Shown: positions 35,010 to 43,399 of the stretch, one piece after another
Layout of the letters: the number at the start of each line of letters is the position of its first letter
How positions within the stretch are numbered: the first letter of the stretch is position 1
Source: Phycisphaerales bacterium Planc_01
Lineage (GTDB): Bacteria > Planctomycetota > Phycisphaerae > Sedimentisphaerales > Anaerobacaceae
NCBI GenBank assembly: GCA_001603075.1
Contig: LVBB01000128.1
Coordinates: forward strand, 1-64,000
Length of the DNA: 64,000 bases
Direction of reading: 5' to 3'
The notes under the pieces: generated by a model
Seen by the model: only the letters and a program-made list of their open reading frames with translations
The model's database searches: none
Told to the model about the DNA's origin: nothing
Program-made: the position numbers and the translations under genes

Positions 35010-36261
35010 CGCCCGGGAACGCCGGGGTGTGATCCTGCTGGTCACGCTGGTGATCCTGGTCATCCTCTCGACGCTCGGGTATACCCTGAGCGCCCAGGTG
35101 GCCGCGCGTCGGCATCGGGACCGCTTTATCGTCGATTATGCGCAGGCCCAATACGCCTGCACCTCCGCCATGAAGTATGCCATGACTTCGCTCGCTGACC
35201 TGCAGCCCTCGGTGGTCCGCGATCCGAACGCCCCCGATTTCTCCGATGTGTTCGCCATGACCGAGCCGCAGTACCAGGAGTTGCTGGCCCAGTTGGCGGC
35301 TGAGAGGGCGATCGATGCCCGCCGGCTTTCCGGGGGCGGGACGACCAGGAATACGAGGGCAACGGATGCAAACGACCTCAACCAATATTCCGCAACGGCA
35401 TCCGTGACCATACCGGGTCCGTACGGTCCCCGCTGGCCGCTCGTGACCGAACCGGTCGAGTTCGAGATCGGCTCGGCCAAGGTGACGATCGAGATCGAGG
35501 ATGAAAACGCCAAGTACCCCCTCGGCTGGGCGCTCATCCAGGAGGAGAAGCTCAAGGCCGAGGCCGGGGCGGGGTTCGTCACGTTCTGCGAATGGATGGG
35601 CTATCGGCCCAACGAGATCCAGGGCCTCCGCGAGGACCTGGCTGCGGTGGGCAAGGTCAGACCGTTCGCCGTGGAATTCAAAGCCCTGTCGGTGGCGACC
35701 ACCGCTCCGACGAGCCTGAGGGAACGGGTGACGCGGACCTCCACGGCGGGCAGCAAGACGCCCGTACAGCGTCCCATGCGAACCACGGTGACCGTGACCG
35801 AGCAGATGGACCAGCAAAACGCGGCCTTCGCCCGGCTATTCCACAGCTCTCTGATCGATACGGAGATCTTCACGCGGCCGAGCGTTGTCAGCAGCACGCG
35901 CAACGAGTCGGCGATGAAGTACCTTGGGCTCTGGGCGACCCGACAGGTCAACATCAACACGGCCCCGCGCCACGTCCTCGAAGCGGCCCTGACCCTCGGC
36001 AGCATCGCCGATGCCCCGAAGATCGCCGATGCGATCATCCAGCGCAGGCGAGTGAAACCATTTTCGGACATTGAGGACGCCAAGAAAGACATTTTCCGCC
36101 ATGCCGCGGCCATTGAGAAATGCCAGGCCTTTCTCACGACGACCAGCACAGCCTTCACCGTGCGGGTCACGGCGGTCAGCGGGGTGGCCAGGACGGTTGC
36201 CGTGGCGGGCGTCACCAAGGACGGTCGCAAAGTAAAGCGGATCGCTGTGATATCCGACTAA
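34975..36261 (+). CDS. gspK: minor pseudopilin GspK
   Basis: A 428-residue tip pseudopilin. The N-terminal membrane segment RRGVILLVTLVILVILSTLG lacks the Glu5 residue, the known GspK exception. A large alpha domain follows, with MKYAMTSLADLQPS and, near 320, VNINTAPRHVLEAAL. That helix-hairpin-helix-like part is shared with other GspK proteins. A tail with TVAVAGVTKDGRKVKRIAV is beta-rich. The ATG at 34975 follows GGAGGCGGA and overlaps gspJ, consistent with coupled translation. Confidence 0.88.
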   Translation: MCSRFCRQDGDSARERRGVILLVTLVILVILSTLGYTLSAQVAARRHRDRFIVDYAQAQYACTSAMKYAMTSLADLQPSVVRDPNAPDFSDVFAMTEPQYQELLAQLAAERAIDARRLSGGGTTRNTRATDANDLNQYSATASVTIPGPYGPRWPLVTEPVEFEIGSAKVTIEIEDENAKYPLGWALIQEEKLKAEAGAGFVTFCEWMGYRPNEIQGLREDLAAVGKVRPFAVEFKALSVATTAPTSLRERVTRTSTAGSKTPVQRPMRTTVTVTEQMDQQNAAFARLFHSSLIDTEIFTRPSVVSSTRNESAMKYLGLWATRQVNINTAPRHVLEAALTLGSIADAPKIADAIIQRRRVKPFSDIEDAKKDIFRHAAAIEKCQAFLTTTSTAFTVRVTAVSGVARTVAVAGVTKDGRKVKRIAVISD

Positions 36262-36331
36262 GTAAGGGCCGCTTCCTGTGCGCCCTTTGGGACAGGCAAA
36301 AGGCCGTCCTGATTCTGGGAGATACTTGAGC

Positions 36332-37771
36332 ATGGAGCTACGAAAGCGTTTAGGCATATACTTAAAAAAGGATCGGGCGACCGTCGTCTGCCTCGTTCCG
36401 CACGGGGGGCAGGCCCGTCTGCTGGGGGCTTTCTCGCTCGATCTCGATGGTGACGAGCCGTCCGGACAGCAGGGGCTGGCCGACCGGATCGCACGGGCAT
36501 GCGCCGAACGGGGCCTGAAATTCACCGAGTCTGCGGTGGCCCTGGACTGCGCCCTGTTCATGCAGCACAGCGTTCACAGCGAGTTCAGCGACTATAAGAA
36601 GATCGCGGCCACCGTCCGTTTCGACGCCGAAGAGACGCTTGCCACGGACATCAGCGAGATGGCGGTGGCCTTTCGGATCGTCTCGAAGGGTCAGACTGGG
36701 GCCCATCTGGACGTGTTCACCGCACAGCGGAGCATTCTGTCCGACATCCTGCTGTCGTTGCAGAGCAACGGCATCGATCCGGTCGCGGTCAGTCCGGACG
36801 CGTGGTGCCTGTCCAGATATCTGGCCCATTACGGCACGCCGGAGGAAGGCGGTCGCGTCTATGCCCTGCTTTCGGATGCCCGCGGCTACCTGGTCGGCGC
36901 CGCCAATCAGGACGAGGTCTCCTTCACGCGGGCCTTTCCAGTGGGACCGTCACAGGACCGTAAGGCCCTGCTGACCCGCGAAACCCTGGTGACGGCGGCC
37001 TTGGGCGGTCCGGGCAGTTCTACGACCAGACTGTGCGTCCTGGACGCTTTGAACGGTGAAATGGCCTCAGAACTCGGCTCCCGCGTTCCGTTTGACGTCG
37101 AAGACTGCGACCTCGCTGCGATGGCGCAGATCGATCGCAGCGAGCTGACCGATTGCCGCAACGTCGTAGACTTCGCCATCGCCTATGGTGCCGCGCTGCC
37201 CGAGTCGGAGAAGGACAAAGGCGCCAACTTCCGCAACGATCACATGCCGTATCTGGGCAAGACCCTCAGATTGCAGAGGGCCGTCCGGTTCCTGAGCATC
37301 TCCGTGACGGTCTTGCTGTTGGCCCTCGGGGTCTATGTCCAGACGCAACTGATGCTGGTGAACCGATATCGGTCGGTACAGCGAGAGATGCTGGAGCCCG
37401 ACTATCTGGCGGTCATGCCGGGCGAAGAGAAGCTGCCGGAAACGATGCGCGCTGCGGTCCAGAAGCTCGCCAGCGCCCTGAGAAAGATCCGGGCGAACAA
37501 GGGTATCGGGGCCGATCAGGGGACCATCTCAGCCAAACTGACGATGGTGCTGCAGGCGCTCAACGCCTGCGCGGGTCAGACCGACCTGAATGTCGATACC
37601 ATTACGATCAGCGGCGCCAACATCGTCATCAGTGGCGACACTTCCAGGCGGCCCAATACGTTGAAGGTCTTTGACGCGATGGAGAAGGCCGGTCTGGCGC
37701 GCAAGAAGGAAGGCTACGTCGAGAAGGGCGGCCGTGACACGTTCACAATTACCGTTGAGCCCAAGAAGTAG
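36332..37771 (+). CDS. gspL: GspL/PilM-like T2SS inner-membrane protein
   Basis: A 479-residue protein with a cytoplasmic actin-like half (about 1-290; RLGIYLKKDRATVVCLVPHG, then SAVALDCALFMQHSV, then ALLSDARGYLVGAA). One membrane helix (VRFLSISVTVLLLALGVYV, about 317-335) and a periplasmic ferredoxin-like part follow. This is the GspL architecture that recruits GspE. Similarity is structural rather than motif-based. The ATG has GGGAG at longish spacing. The position after gspK and before a GspM-like gene supports the call. Confidence 0.7.
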   Translation: MELRKRLGIYLKKDRATVVCLVPHGGQARLLGAFSLDLDGDEPSGQQGLADRIARACAERGLKFTESAVALDCALFMQHSVHSEFSDYKKIAATVRFDAEETLATDISEMAVAFRIVSKGQTGAHLDVFTAQRSILSDILLSLQSNGIDPVAVSPDAWCLSRYLAHYGTPEEGGRVYALLSDARGYLVGAANQDEVSFTRAFPVGPSQDRKALLTRETLVTAALGGPGSSTTRLCVLDALNGEMASELGSRVPFDVEDCDLAAMAQIDRSELTDCRNVVDFAIAYGAALPESEKDKGANFRNDHMPYLGKTLRLQRAVRFLSISVTVLLLALGVYVQTQLMLVNRYRSVQREMLEPDYLAVMPGEEKLPETMRAAVQKLASALRKIRANKGIGADQGTISAKLTMVLQALNACAGQTDLNVDTITISGANIVISGDTSRRPNTLKVFDAMEKAGLARKKEGYVEKGGRDTFTITVEPKK

Positions 37772-37788
37772 GCTGGGAGCAGATCGCC

Positions 37789-38289
37789 ATGCGTGATGTA
37801 TTCAAGAACCCGATATTCTATTACGTGCTGGCCCCGATCCTCGTGGGCCTGTGGCCTCTGCTGGTCTGGGGAATGTATCTGCCGAAGGCCGAGAAGGCCT
37901 GGGAGGATGATCGGAAGCTCTATGATGAGGCCAAGACCAGTATCGTCGAGATTCTGGAGAAGGACCCGGACCGCCTGAAGATCGCTGCAGAGAGCAAGAG
38001 CCTCGGCAGGTTCACCTATGCCGAAGCGGTCGACCGCGTGGCGAATCTCTGTCGCATTCCATCGAGCAACTACACGCTCAGCACGGGGATCCCCGTCACC
38101 TCCGGGGGAAAGGAAAGCCAGCAGGCGCGGGTGAACCTGGTGGATGTCAGTATTGTCCAGGGGGCGAAATTTCTCTCGACGATCCATTCGATGTGGGTGA
38201 ACCTCAATTGCGATCGGATCCGGCTGACGAAGAAGCCGGGCATGCCCGACCGCTGGGATATGGACCTGACCTTTCAGTACTCTTACTGA
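37789..38289 (+). CDS. GspM-like small membrane protein
   Basis: A 166-residue protein with one N-terminal membrane helix (YYVLAPILVGLWPLLVWGMY, about 11-30) and a periplasmic remainder. The size, topology and place after gspL fit GspM, but no signature motif exists to confirm this. The stop codon lies inside a long palindrome (38284-38305), so the end of this gene is also the putative terminator of the operon. Confidence 0.55.
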   Translation: MRDVFKNPIFYYVLAPILVGLWPLLVWGMYLPKAEKAWEDDRKLYDEAKTSIVEILEKDPDRLKIAAESKSLGRFTYAEAVDRVANLCRIPSSNYTLSTGIPVTSGGKESQQARVNLVDVSIVQGAKFLSTIHSMWVNLNCDRIRLTKKPGMPDRWDMDLTFQYSY

Positions 38290-38322
38290 TTCGGCCGAAT
38301 CAGTAGCATACCCCAGTTTTTT
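38284..38322 (+). terminator. probable terminator spanning the gspM-like stop codon
   Basis: A 22-base perfect palindrome at 38284-38305 can form a 9-bp stem with a GGCC loop. It includes the TGA stop at 38287-38289. A run of six T follows at 38317-38322, 11 bases after the stem, farther than in a textbook intrinsic terminator. It is placed where the T2SS operon should end. Confidence 0.45.
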
Positions 38323-38688
38323 ACCGGAATAACTTCCGTCGAGGGGTGATTCCGGCGAGATCACTACATGTAGTGTTTTGCCCAGATTCACGTCTGCCGT
38401 TTGGCCAGCCCGAGCCGTTAGTGGTTCGACAAGGGCCGCCTGTGTGCGGCATCGTTGCCCCCTGTACTGAAATGCCGCTGTTTTTCTGCATTTGGGTCAA
38501 GATTTCTGCCACAAATGCATGGATTCGAGGCAAAACTTGACTAAAGTTTTCAAACCGGTTGTGTCGATATCAATAGTGATTTGAGGTTTGAGTGGGTTTC
38601 TTGAGACGCACAACATATAGTGGTTTGGATTTTTGTCGGCCGTGGATGGGGCCGTTTGTTCAGGCTTGTTTTTGGCAAGGTAGGTAAC
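38323..38688. other. intergenic region before the FlgM-like gene
   Basis: About 370 bases without a recognisable gene and visibly richer in A and T than the flanks. It contains TAAAGTTT at 38542-38549, identical to the flagellar sigma-28 -35 element, with GTCGATAT (38563-38570) as an imperfect -10. The 13-base spacing differs from the usual 11. A TTGACT at 38537 has no good -10. Confidence 0.4.
38542..38570 (+). promoter_or_regulatory. possible sigma-28-like promoter of the FlgM-like gene
   Basis: TAAAGTTT (38542-38549) matches the flagellar sigma factor -35 consensus exactly. GTCGATAT (38563-38570) matches GCCGATAA at six of eight. The spacer is 13 rather than 11 bases, so this is a suggestion only. 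Confidence 0.25.
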
Positions 38689-38967
38689 ATGCCGGATTTC
38701 GATTCCAACTGGTTCGTTCATGACGAGCACTGGGCAAATCCCCTTGAGGCGGATCTGACCCGGGACCAGGACATGGTCATGGAACAAATCCTCGACAACA
38801 TTCACAACACACCTATCGGGCAGGTGCTCAAGAAGATCGCGTCCTTGCCGGAGATTCGCCGTGAGAAGGTACTGACCCTTCGACGGCAGATTACCGAGGG
38901 CAGGTACGATCTGACCGAGCGACTCGATCTGGCGCTCGACCGAGTTCTGGAAGATCTGACCGCATAG
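38689..38967 (+). CDS. FlgM-like small protein
   Basis: A 92-residue acidic soluble protein. The last 50 residues (SLPEIRREKVLTLRRQITEG, then RYDLTERLDLALDRVLEDL) resemble the C-terminal half of FlgM anti-sigma factors: the R-x-x-K-V-x-x-L-R-x-x-I-x-x-G-x-Y pattern followed by a helix ending in L-x-x-x-L-x-D-L. FlgM holds flagellar sigma-28 in check. No flagellar gene is seen here, and the same fold occurs in other small regulators. AAGGTAGGT precedes the ATG. Confidence 0.55.
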   Translation: MPDFDSNWFVHDEHWANPLEADLTRDQDMVMEQILDNIHNTPIGQVLKKIASLPEIRREKVLTLRRQITEGRYDLTERLDLALDRVLEDLTA

Positions 38968-39135
38968 GCTGCGAAGTATCGGCGGCCGCGATCGGCTGGC
39001 TTTGGGCTGGTCGGATCGCGTGCCGGCTGTCGCCCCGTTGGGCCCGGGAGGGGGTATTCCGTTTTGGTGTCTTCTACCGGCCGGCGGTCTGTCGAAACCC
39101 GTGGTATCGGGACGCTCAGCTCCCTTCAAAGCACT

Positions 39136-40038
39136 CTACCACGGATTGTTCCCCACGACGATGCTGCTGTGGCCGGTTTCGCTCGCTACTCGGGCCCGCA
39201 AACGATCGAAATCCGCCGGGTCGGCGTGATTCGCTAATACGTACAGGGTCGATCCGCTTCCGCTGAGGCAGACGGGCCCTATGTCGAGCGATTCAAGAAT
39301 CCGTTTCAACTGCCCCAGTTCCGCGCAGACACGATAACAGCTTGTCTCCAACATATTTGCGCACATCCGCGCAAGCCGATCGATCCGGCCTTCTGCGATG
39401 TGCGTCCGGGCCGCTCGGCTCAGCCGTTCGTATTCGGGCACATCGTGGATGTAATGAGCATAAACCTTTGCCGTGGAAACGTTTATGTCTGGAAGAATCA
39501 GCAGGGCGGTGAAATCGAACCTTGTGGTCAGCGGGGCAATCTTCTCCCCTCGTCCGGTGCACAAGGCCAAGGGACCGCCGAGGAAGAAGGCGATATCGCT
39601 GCCGAGCTGCGCAGCCACATCCACCAGTTGGGAAGGCGATAGTTGCAGGTCGAAGTACCTGTTGAGGCCCGTCAGTGTGGCCGCGGCATCGCTGCTGGCG
39701 CCGCCCAGTCCCGAGCCGGCGGGGACGTTCTTGGTCAGGGTCAGGCGGACGCCTTCCGATCGGCCGGCAACGCGAAGGATTTGTTCGGCCGCCCGATAGA
39801 CGAGGTTGTCCTTCCCGTCCGGTGCCCAACAGGGGCCATCGCACACCAGCTCGATCCGATTTCCCCGGCCCGGCTGGATTCTCAACTCGTCGTACCAGTC
39901 GATCTTGGCCATCACGGTCTCGATCTCGTGGAATCCATCCGGACGCTTTCCGGCAATCAGCAGACTGAGATTCACCTTGGCCGGCGCCCGGACCAGCAGG
40001 CCCTCGGCCAGTGGCTCGAACTGTTGTGGATGCGTCAT
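39136..40038 (-). CDS. ispE: 4-diphosphocytidyl-2-C-methyl-D-erythritol kinase
   Basis: A 300-residue GHMP kinase of the non-mevalonate isoprenoid pathway, phosphorylating CDP-methylerythritol. Motif 1 is VRAPAKVNLSLLIAGKRPDG (about 16-35). The ATP-binding glycine loop is KNVPAGSGLGGASSDAAATL near 104. DIAFFLGGPLALCTGRGE follows near 150, and the C-terminal loop is VCLSGSGSTLYVLA near 263. The ATG at 40038 opens MTHPQQFEPL. It is divergent from the VTT gene. A polyprenyl synthase that would use the pathway's products is at 58698. Confidence 0.95.
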   Translation of the reverse strand: MTHPQQFEPLAEGLLVRAPAKVNLSLLIAGKRPDGFHEIETVMAKIDWYDELRIQPGRGNRIELVCDGPCWAPDGKDNLVYRAAEQILRVAGRSEGVRLTLTKNVPAGSGLGGASSDAAATLTGLNRYFDLQLSPSQLVDVAAQLGSDIAFFLGGPLALCTGRGEKIAPLTTRFDFTALLILPDINVSTAKVYAHYIHDVPEYERLSRAARTHIAEGRIDRLARMCANMLETSCYRVCAELGQLKRILESLDIGPVCLSGSGSTLYVLANHADPADFDRLRARVASETGHSSIVVGNNPW

Positions 40039-40108
40039 CGATGCCTTTCAATCCTGTCTGTTCCGTCCTGGAACCGGGCCTTGTGGCAAGCGGTTTGCGA
40101 CCGATCGG

Positions 40109-40137
40109 TTGACATTATACGCGCCGGCCCCTATCTT
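40109..40137 (+). promoter_or_regulatory. promoter of the VTT membrane protein gene
   Basis: A perfect -35 TTGACA (40109-40114), a 17-base spacer and TATCTT (40132-40137, four of six). Transcription would begin near 40144, about 27 bases before the ATG. Confidence 0.6.
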
Positions 40138-40170
40138 GTTGAGCGTTTGGAACCGAGTTGGTGGGCTTCT

Positions 40171-40836
40171 ATGGCAAATGGCGTGGCGGAACCGCAGGCG
40201 GCGAACGATGTCACCCGGTGGCATTGGCATCGACGGCTGTACAATTGGGTGCTTCACTGGGCCGAGACGAAACACGGCGTTGCTGCGCTGATCGTCATCG
40301 CCTTGACCGAACCGATCTGCGTGCCGATCCCGGCCGATATCATGGTCATCGGTCTGAGCCTGGGTCGGCCGAGGCGTGCGATCCGATACGGCCTGATCTG
40401 CGCCCTGTTCTCCGTCCTGGGCGGGACGATCGCCTTCCTGCTGGGTCTGCTGATCGGCGGCGAGAGGGTGGTGGCGTTCTTTGAGCTGATCAGTGTCGGT
40501 TCGCTCCATCTGGATCGCAAGGCAGTGCTCGCCCTGGAGATGTACGAGAAATACGATTTCTGGGCGATCTCCATCTCGGCTCTGACGCCGGTTCCCTACA
40601 TGCTCTTCAGTTGGGTCGGCGGCATGGCCGGGGTCAGCCTGACGAAGTTCGTGCTGGTCAGTCTGGTCTTTCGGACGATGCGATTCGGCTCCGAGGGCCT
40701 GCTGTTCTATTTCTTCGGGCAGAAGGCCCGGCGGATCATCGACAAATACTTCAACCTGGCCAGTATCGTGGCCATCGTCGTCCTGATGATCGTAGTCTTT
40801 CTGGTTCGCAAGCTCGGCGCGTTCTTTGCCCCATAG
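40171..40836 (+). CDS. VTT-domain (DedA/YqaA-like) membrane protein
   Basis: A 221-residue inner-membrane protein with four to five hydrophobic helices. LTEPICVPIPADIMVIGLSL (about 45-64) has the E-x-x-x-P-x-P re-entrant pattern, and PVPYMLFSWVGGMAGVSLTK (about 137-156) gives the second. SVLGGTIAFLLGLLIGG lies between them. DedA/YqaA relatives affect lipid-carrier or phospholipid flipping and membrane homeostasis. The ATG at 40171 follows a good promoter. The AMMECR1 gene starts 14 bases after its stop, likely co-transcribed. Confidence 0.82.
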   Translation: MANGVAEPQAANDVTRWHWHRRLYNWVLHWAETKHGVAALIVIALTEPICVPIPADIMVIGLSLGRPRRAIRYGLICALFSVLGGTIAFLLGLLIGGERVVAFFELISVGSLHLDRKAVLALEMYEKYDFWAISISALTPVPYMLFSWVGGMAGVSLTKFVLVSLVFRTMRFGSEGLLFYFFGQKARRIIDKYFNLASIVAIVVLMIVVFLVRKLGAFFAP

Positions 40837-40850
40837 GTACGGGTTCGGCC

Positions 40851-41417
40851 ATGAATTTCGAGCAGAGACAGATCGTGTTGCGGATTGCCAGGCAGGCGGT
40901 CGAGGCGGCTGTCGGCGGCACCGCGAGCCCATCAGTAGAGATTCCTTCCGACGATCCGGTCTTGAACGCGCATTGTGGCTGCTTCGTCACGTTGAAGAGC
41001 CGAGACCGCCTCAGGGGTTGCATCGGCCGTTTCACCGCCGACCAGCCGCTGACCCAGGTGGTCGCCGAGATGGCCAGGGCGTCGGCGACGGAGGACCCGC
41101 GCTTCCTCGGCGACCCGATCACGCCGGGCGAGTTGCATGAGATGGACGTCGAGGTCTCCGTCCTCTCGCCCCTGAAGAAAACGAACGATCCTCTGAGTCT
41201 TCGCCTGGGAATCGACGGGATCTACATCAAGAGGGGCTGTGCCTCCGGGTGCTTTCTGCCTCAGGTGGCCACGGAGACCGGCTGGACCGCCGAGGAATTT
41301 CTCTCCTGCTGCTGTTCGCACAAAGCCGGACTGGCGGCCGATGCCTGGAAGGACCCCAAGACGGAGGTCTTCCTGTTCACCGCCGAGGTGTTCGGGGCCC
41401 CGCTCAAGGGGCTGTGA
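40851..41417 (+). CDS. AMMECR1 domain protein (AmmeMemoRadiSam system A-like)
   Basis: A 188-residue soluble protein. The conserved block is SRDRLRGCIGRFTADQPL near 51-68 (the LRGCIG signature), followed by ASATEDPRFLGDPITPGEL and VEVSVLSPLKK. A KRGCASGCFLPQVATETGW stretch near 130 completes the fold. In many bacteria it is encoded with a MEMO1 dioxygenase-like protein and a radical SAM enzyme; those partners are not in this window. Reaction unknown. The ATG at 40851 gives MNFEQRQIVLRIAR. Confidence 0.9.
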   Translation: MNFEQRQIVLRIARQAVEAAVGGTASPSVEIPSDDPVLNAHCGCFVTLKSRDRLRGCIGRFTADQPLTQVVAEMARASATEDPRFLGDPITPGELHEMDVEVSVLSPLKKTNDPLSLRLGIDGIYIKRGCASGCFLPQVATETGWTAEEFLSCCCSHKAGLAADAWKDPKTEVFLFTAEVFGAPLKGL

Positions 41418-41664
41418 CGGCAACGGGGTGGTTAGAGTCGTCTCGCTCTACCCTGCATGTCGGTATTATCGGGCCCCGTGTCGATTCTGCGGCGCAATTG
41501 CACGAAAAGCAGTCCGCTCCGACGGTGGCAGTTGGTATACTTTGGTATATTGCAGTCTCGAACCGGCGGCCTCCGCGAATGGCCGGTCGTGGTGTGTCGT
41601 TGTCCCGACCGGGCGGAAGTCGCATTCCTGGGTGATAGAAGGATCCTGACACGGAGGAGAGAGT

Positions 41665-42756
41665 ATGGCTCGGAAGCTCACCATGATTGCCCTCGTGGTG
41701 GTTTTCTGTTTGGCCGGGTGTTCGCCGTCCCGGCATGCGCCCGCGGAATCTCCCGATGGTGCTGGGGCAGGCGACGCCCACGTCCTGACGATGGAGCGTC
41801 TGCGAAGCGAGAGCCTTCCGGCCCTTCAGTCGGTGGAGCTCTGGGACAACCCATACGGCCCGGGTCTGAAGCTGACCACCGACCACTACTGCATCTTCAC
41901 TACGCTCCTCGAACCGCTGCTGCTCCGCACCCTTCCGGGTTATGTCGAATCGGCCTACTGGGCCTACAACGACCAGTTGCCGCAGCCGATCGAGACGGTG
42001 GCCCAATTCGACATCTACCTGTTCGCCCACCGCCAGCAATGGGAGAGCTTCACGCACGCCTTCGCCGGCGACCAGGCGGCGGTCTTCTGCCGGATCAAGA
42101 CGGGCGCCTACTATCTCAATGGGGCCTGCGTGGTGTATGATATCGGCCGCAGACGAACGCTGTCGGCGATCGGGCACGAAGGATGGCATCAGTTCAACAA
42201 TCGGCATTTCAAGTACCGCCTGCCGAGCTGGCTGGACGAAGGCATTGCCATGCTGTTCGAGACCTGCACGTATGAGAATGGGATGTACTCGTTCGATGCG
42301 GCCCGCAATTACCCACGGCTCGGGGCCCTCAGTGAGACCCTGATGAATGGCAAGCAGATGCGGCTTGGCGAACTGATCGCGACCAGTCCGGGCGAGGTCC
42401 TCGCTACCGACGAGAACGAGGCGGTTATGGCGTTCTACAGCCAGTCCTATGCGCTCGTACGGTTTCTGCGCGAGGCCGATCACGGCAAGCGCGTGACCCG
42501 CTACCATCGGCTCTTGTGGGATGGCATGCTGGGGCAGTGGCCCCTCGACCCGGATGCGAGCCGGACCGCCGAAGACCGCAATCTGCCCAGGACCGTCCAA
42601 TGGAATCGTGTCGTGGGGCCGCGATTGTTCGAACGGTATGTCGGAAGCGACTTCGATCGCCTGGAGCAGGAATACTCGCTTTTCTGCCATCGGATCGTCG
42701 GAGGGGTGGCGTTCGTTCGGGCCGACGACGGAGACGTGACCAGGAACGCTCGGTGA
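41665..42756 (+). CDS. DUF1570-like lipoprotein with a zinc-peptidase HExxH motif
   Basis: A 363-residue lipoprotein. The signal peptide MIALVVVFCLAGC ends in a lipobox (LAGC, Cys at 19). The putative metallopeptidase core has HEGWH at 171-175, followed by RLPSWLDEGIAMLFE, where E192 could be the third metal ligand, a gluzincin-like arrangement. The remainder has long helices (YSQSYALVRFLREADHGKRV). DUF1570 proteins are common in Planctomycetota; substrates are unknown. The ATG is preceded by GGAGAGAG. The stop overlaps a GTG at the start of the maf frame. Confidence 0.72.
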   Translation: MARKLTMIALVVVFCLAGCSPSRHAPAESPDGAGAGDAHVLTMERLRSESLPALQSVELWDNPYGPGLKLTTDHYCIFTTLLEPLLLRTLPGYVESAYWAYNDQLPQPIETVAQFDIYLFAHRQQWESFTHAFAGDQAAVFCRIKTGAYYLNGACVVYDIGRRRTLSAIGHEGWHQFNNRHFKYRLPSWLDEGIAMLFETCTYENGMYSFDAARNYPRLGALSETLMNGKQMRLGELIATSPGEVLATDENEAVMAFYSQSYALVRFLREADHGKRVTRYHRLLWDGMLGQWPLDPDASRTAEDRNLPRTVQWNRVVGPRLFERYVGSDFDRLEQEYSLFCHRIVGGVAFVRADDGDVTRNAR

Positions 42757-42785
42757 GACGCAGGGAAGAGAAGGATGGCGGCGGC

Positions 42786-43379
42786 ATGGATGACTCAACG
42801 GCACGAATGATCCTGGCCTCCGCTTCACCTCGCCGCAGGGACCTTCTGACCCAGGCGGGATATGCATTCGATGTGGTTCCCTCAGACATCGACGAAGAGG
42901 CATTCTCCGCCGACGGGCACAGCCCGGCACAATACGCCCAGGTCCTGGCCCTGGCCAAGGCGCGAAGCGTCGCGCCGCGATACCCCGACCGCATCGTGCT
43001 CGGCGCCGACACGATCGTCGATTGCGAAGGCGAGATCATCGGCAAGCCCGTCGACGAGGCCGACGCCGAACGGATCACCAGGAAGCTTTTCAGCCGGCCC
43101 CACGAGGTGATCACCAGCCTGGCCCTGCTCCGGCTGGCCGACCGCGTCGAGATCGTCCGCTCCGAGGTCACAACCGTTTATCCTCGCCAGCTCAACGACC
43201 AGCAGATCGCTGCCCACATCGCCGGCCGCACGTGGGAAGGCAAGGCCGGCGCCTACGGCATCCAGGAAACCGGCGACGAGTTCGTCGAGCGCATCGACGG
43301 CAGCTTCACCAACGTCATGGGCCTGCCCATGGAACTGCTCCAGCAGTTGCTCGCGAGAGTCCTGCACGGTTCACGGTGA
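42786..43379 (+). CDS. maf: Maf-like nucleotide pyrophosphatase
   Basis: A 197-residue enzyme that hydrolyses non-canonical or pyrimidine nucleoside triphosphates to monophosphates. It has the N-terminal ILASASPRRRDLLTQAGYAF motif, the catalytic GADTIVDCEGEIIGKPVDEADA loop (Asp near 73), and the C-terminal EGKAGAYGIQETGDEFVERI to GSFTNVMGLP stretch. The sequence fits the YhdE-type subgroup specific for dTTP/UTP, but specificity is not claimed. The ATG at 42786 is preferred; an in-frame GTG at 42753 overlapping the previous stop is the alternative. Confidence 0.92.
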   Translation: MDDSTARMILASASPRRRDLLTQAGYAFDVVPSDIDEEAFSADGHSPAQYAQVLALAKARSVAPRYPDRIVLGADTIVDCEGEIIGKPVDEADAERITRKLFSRPHEVITSLALLRLADRVEIVRSEVTTVYPRQLNDQQIAAHIAGRTWEGKAGAYGIQETGDEFVERIDGSFTNVMGLPMELLQQLLARVLHGSR

Positions 43380-43399
43380 TGCGCCGGTTCGGCCCGGGG

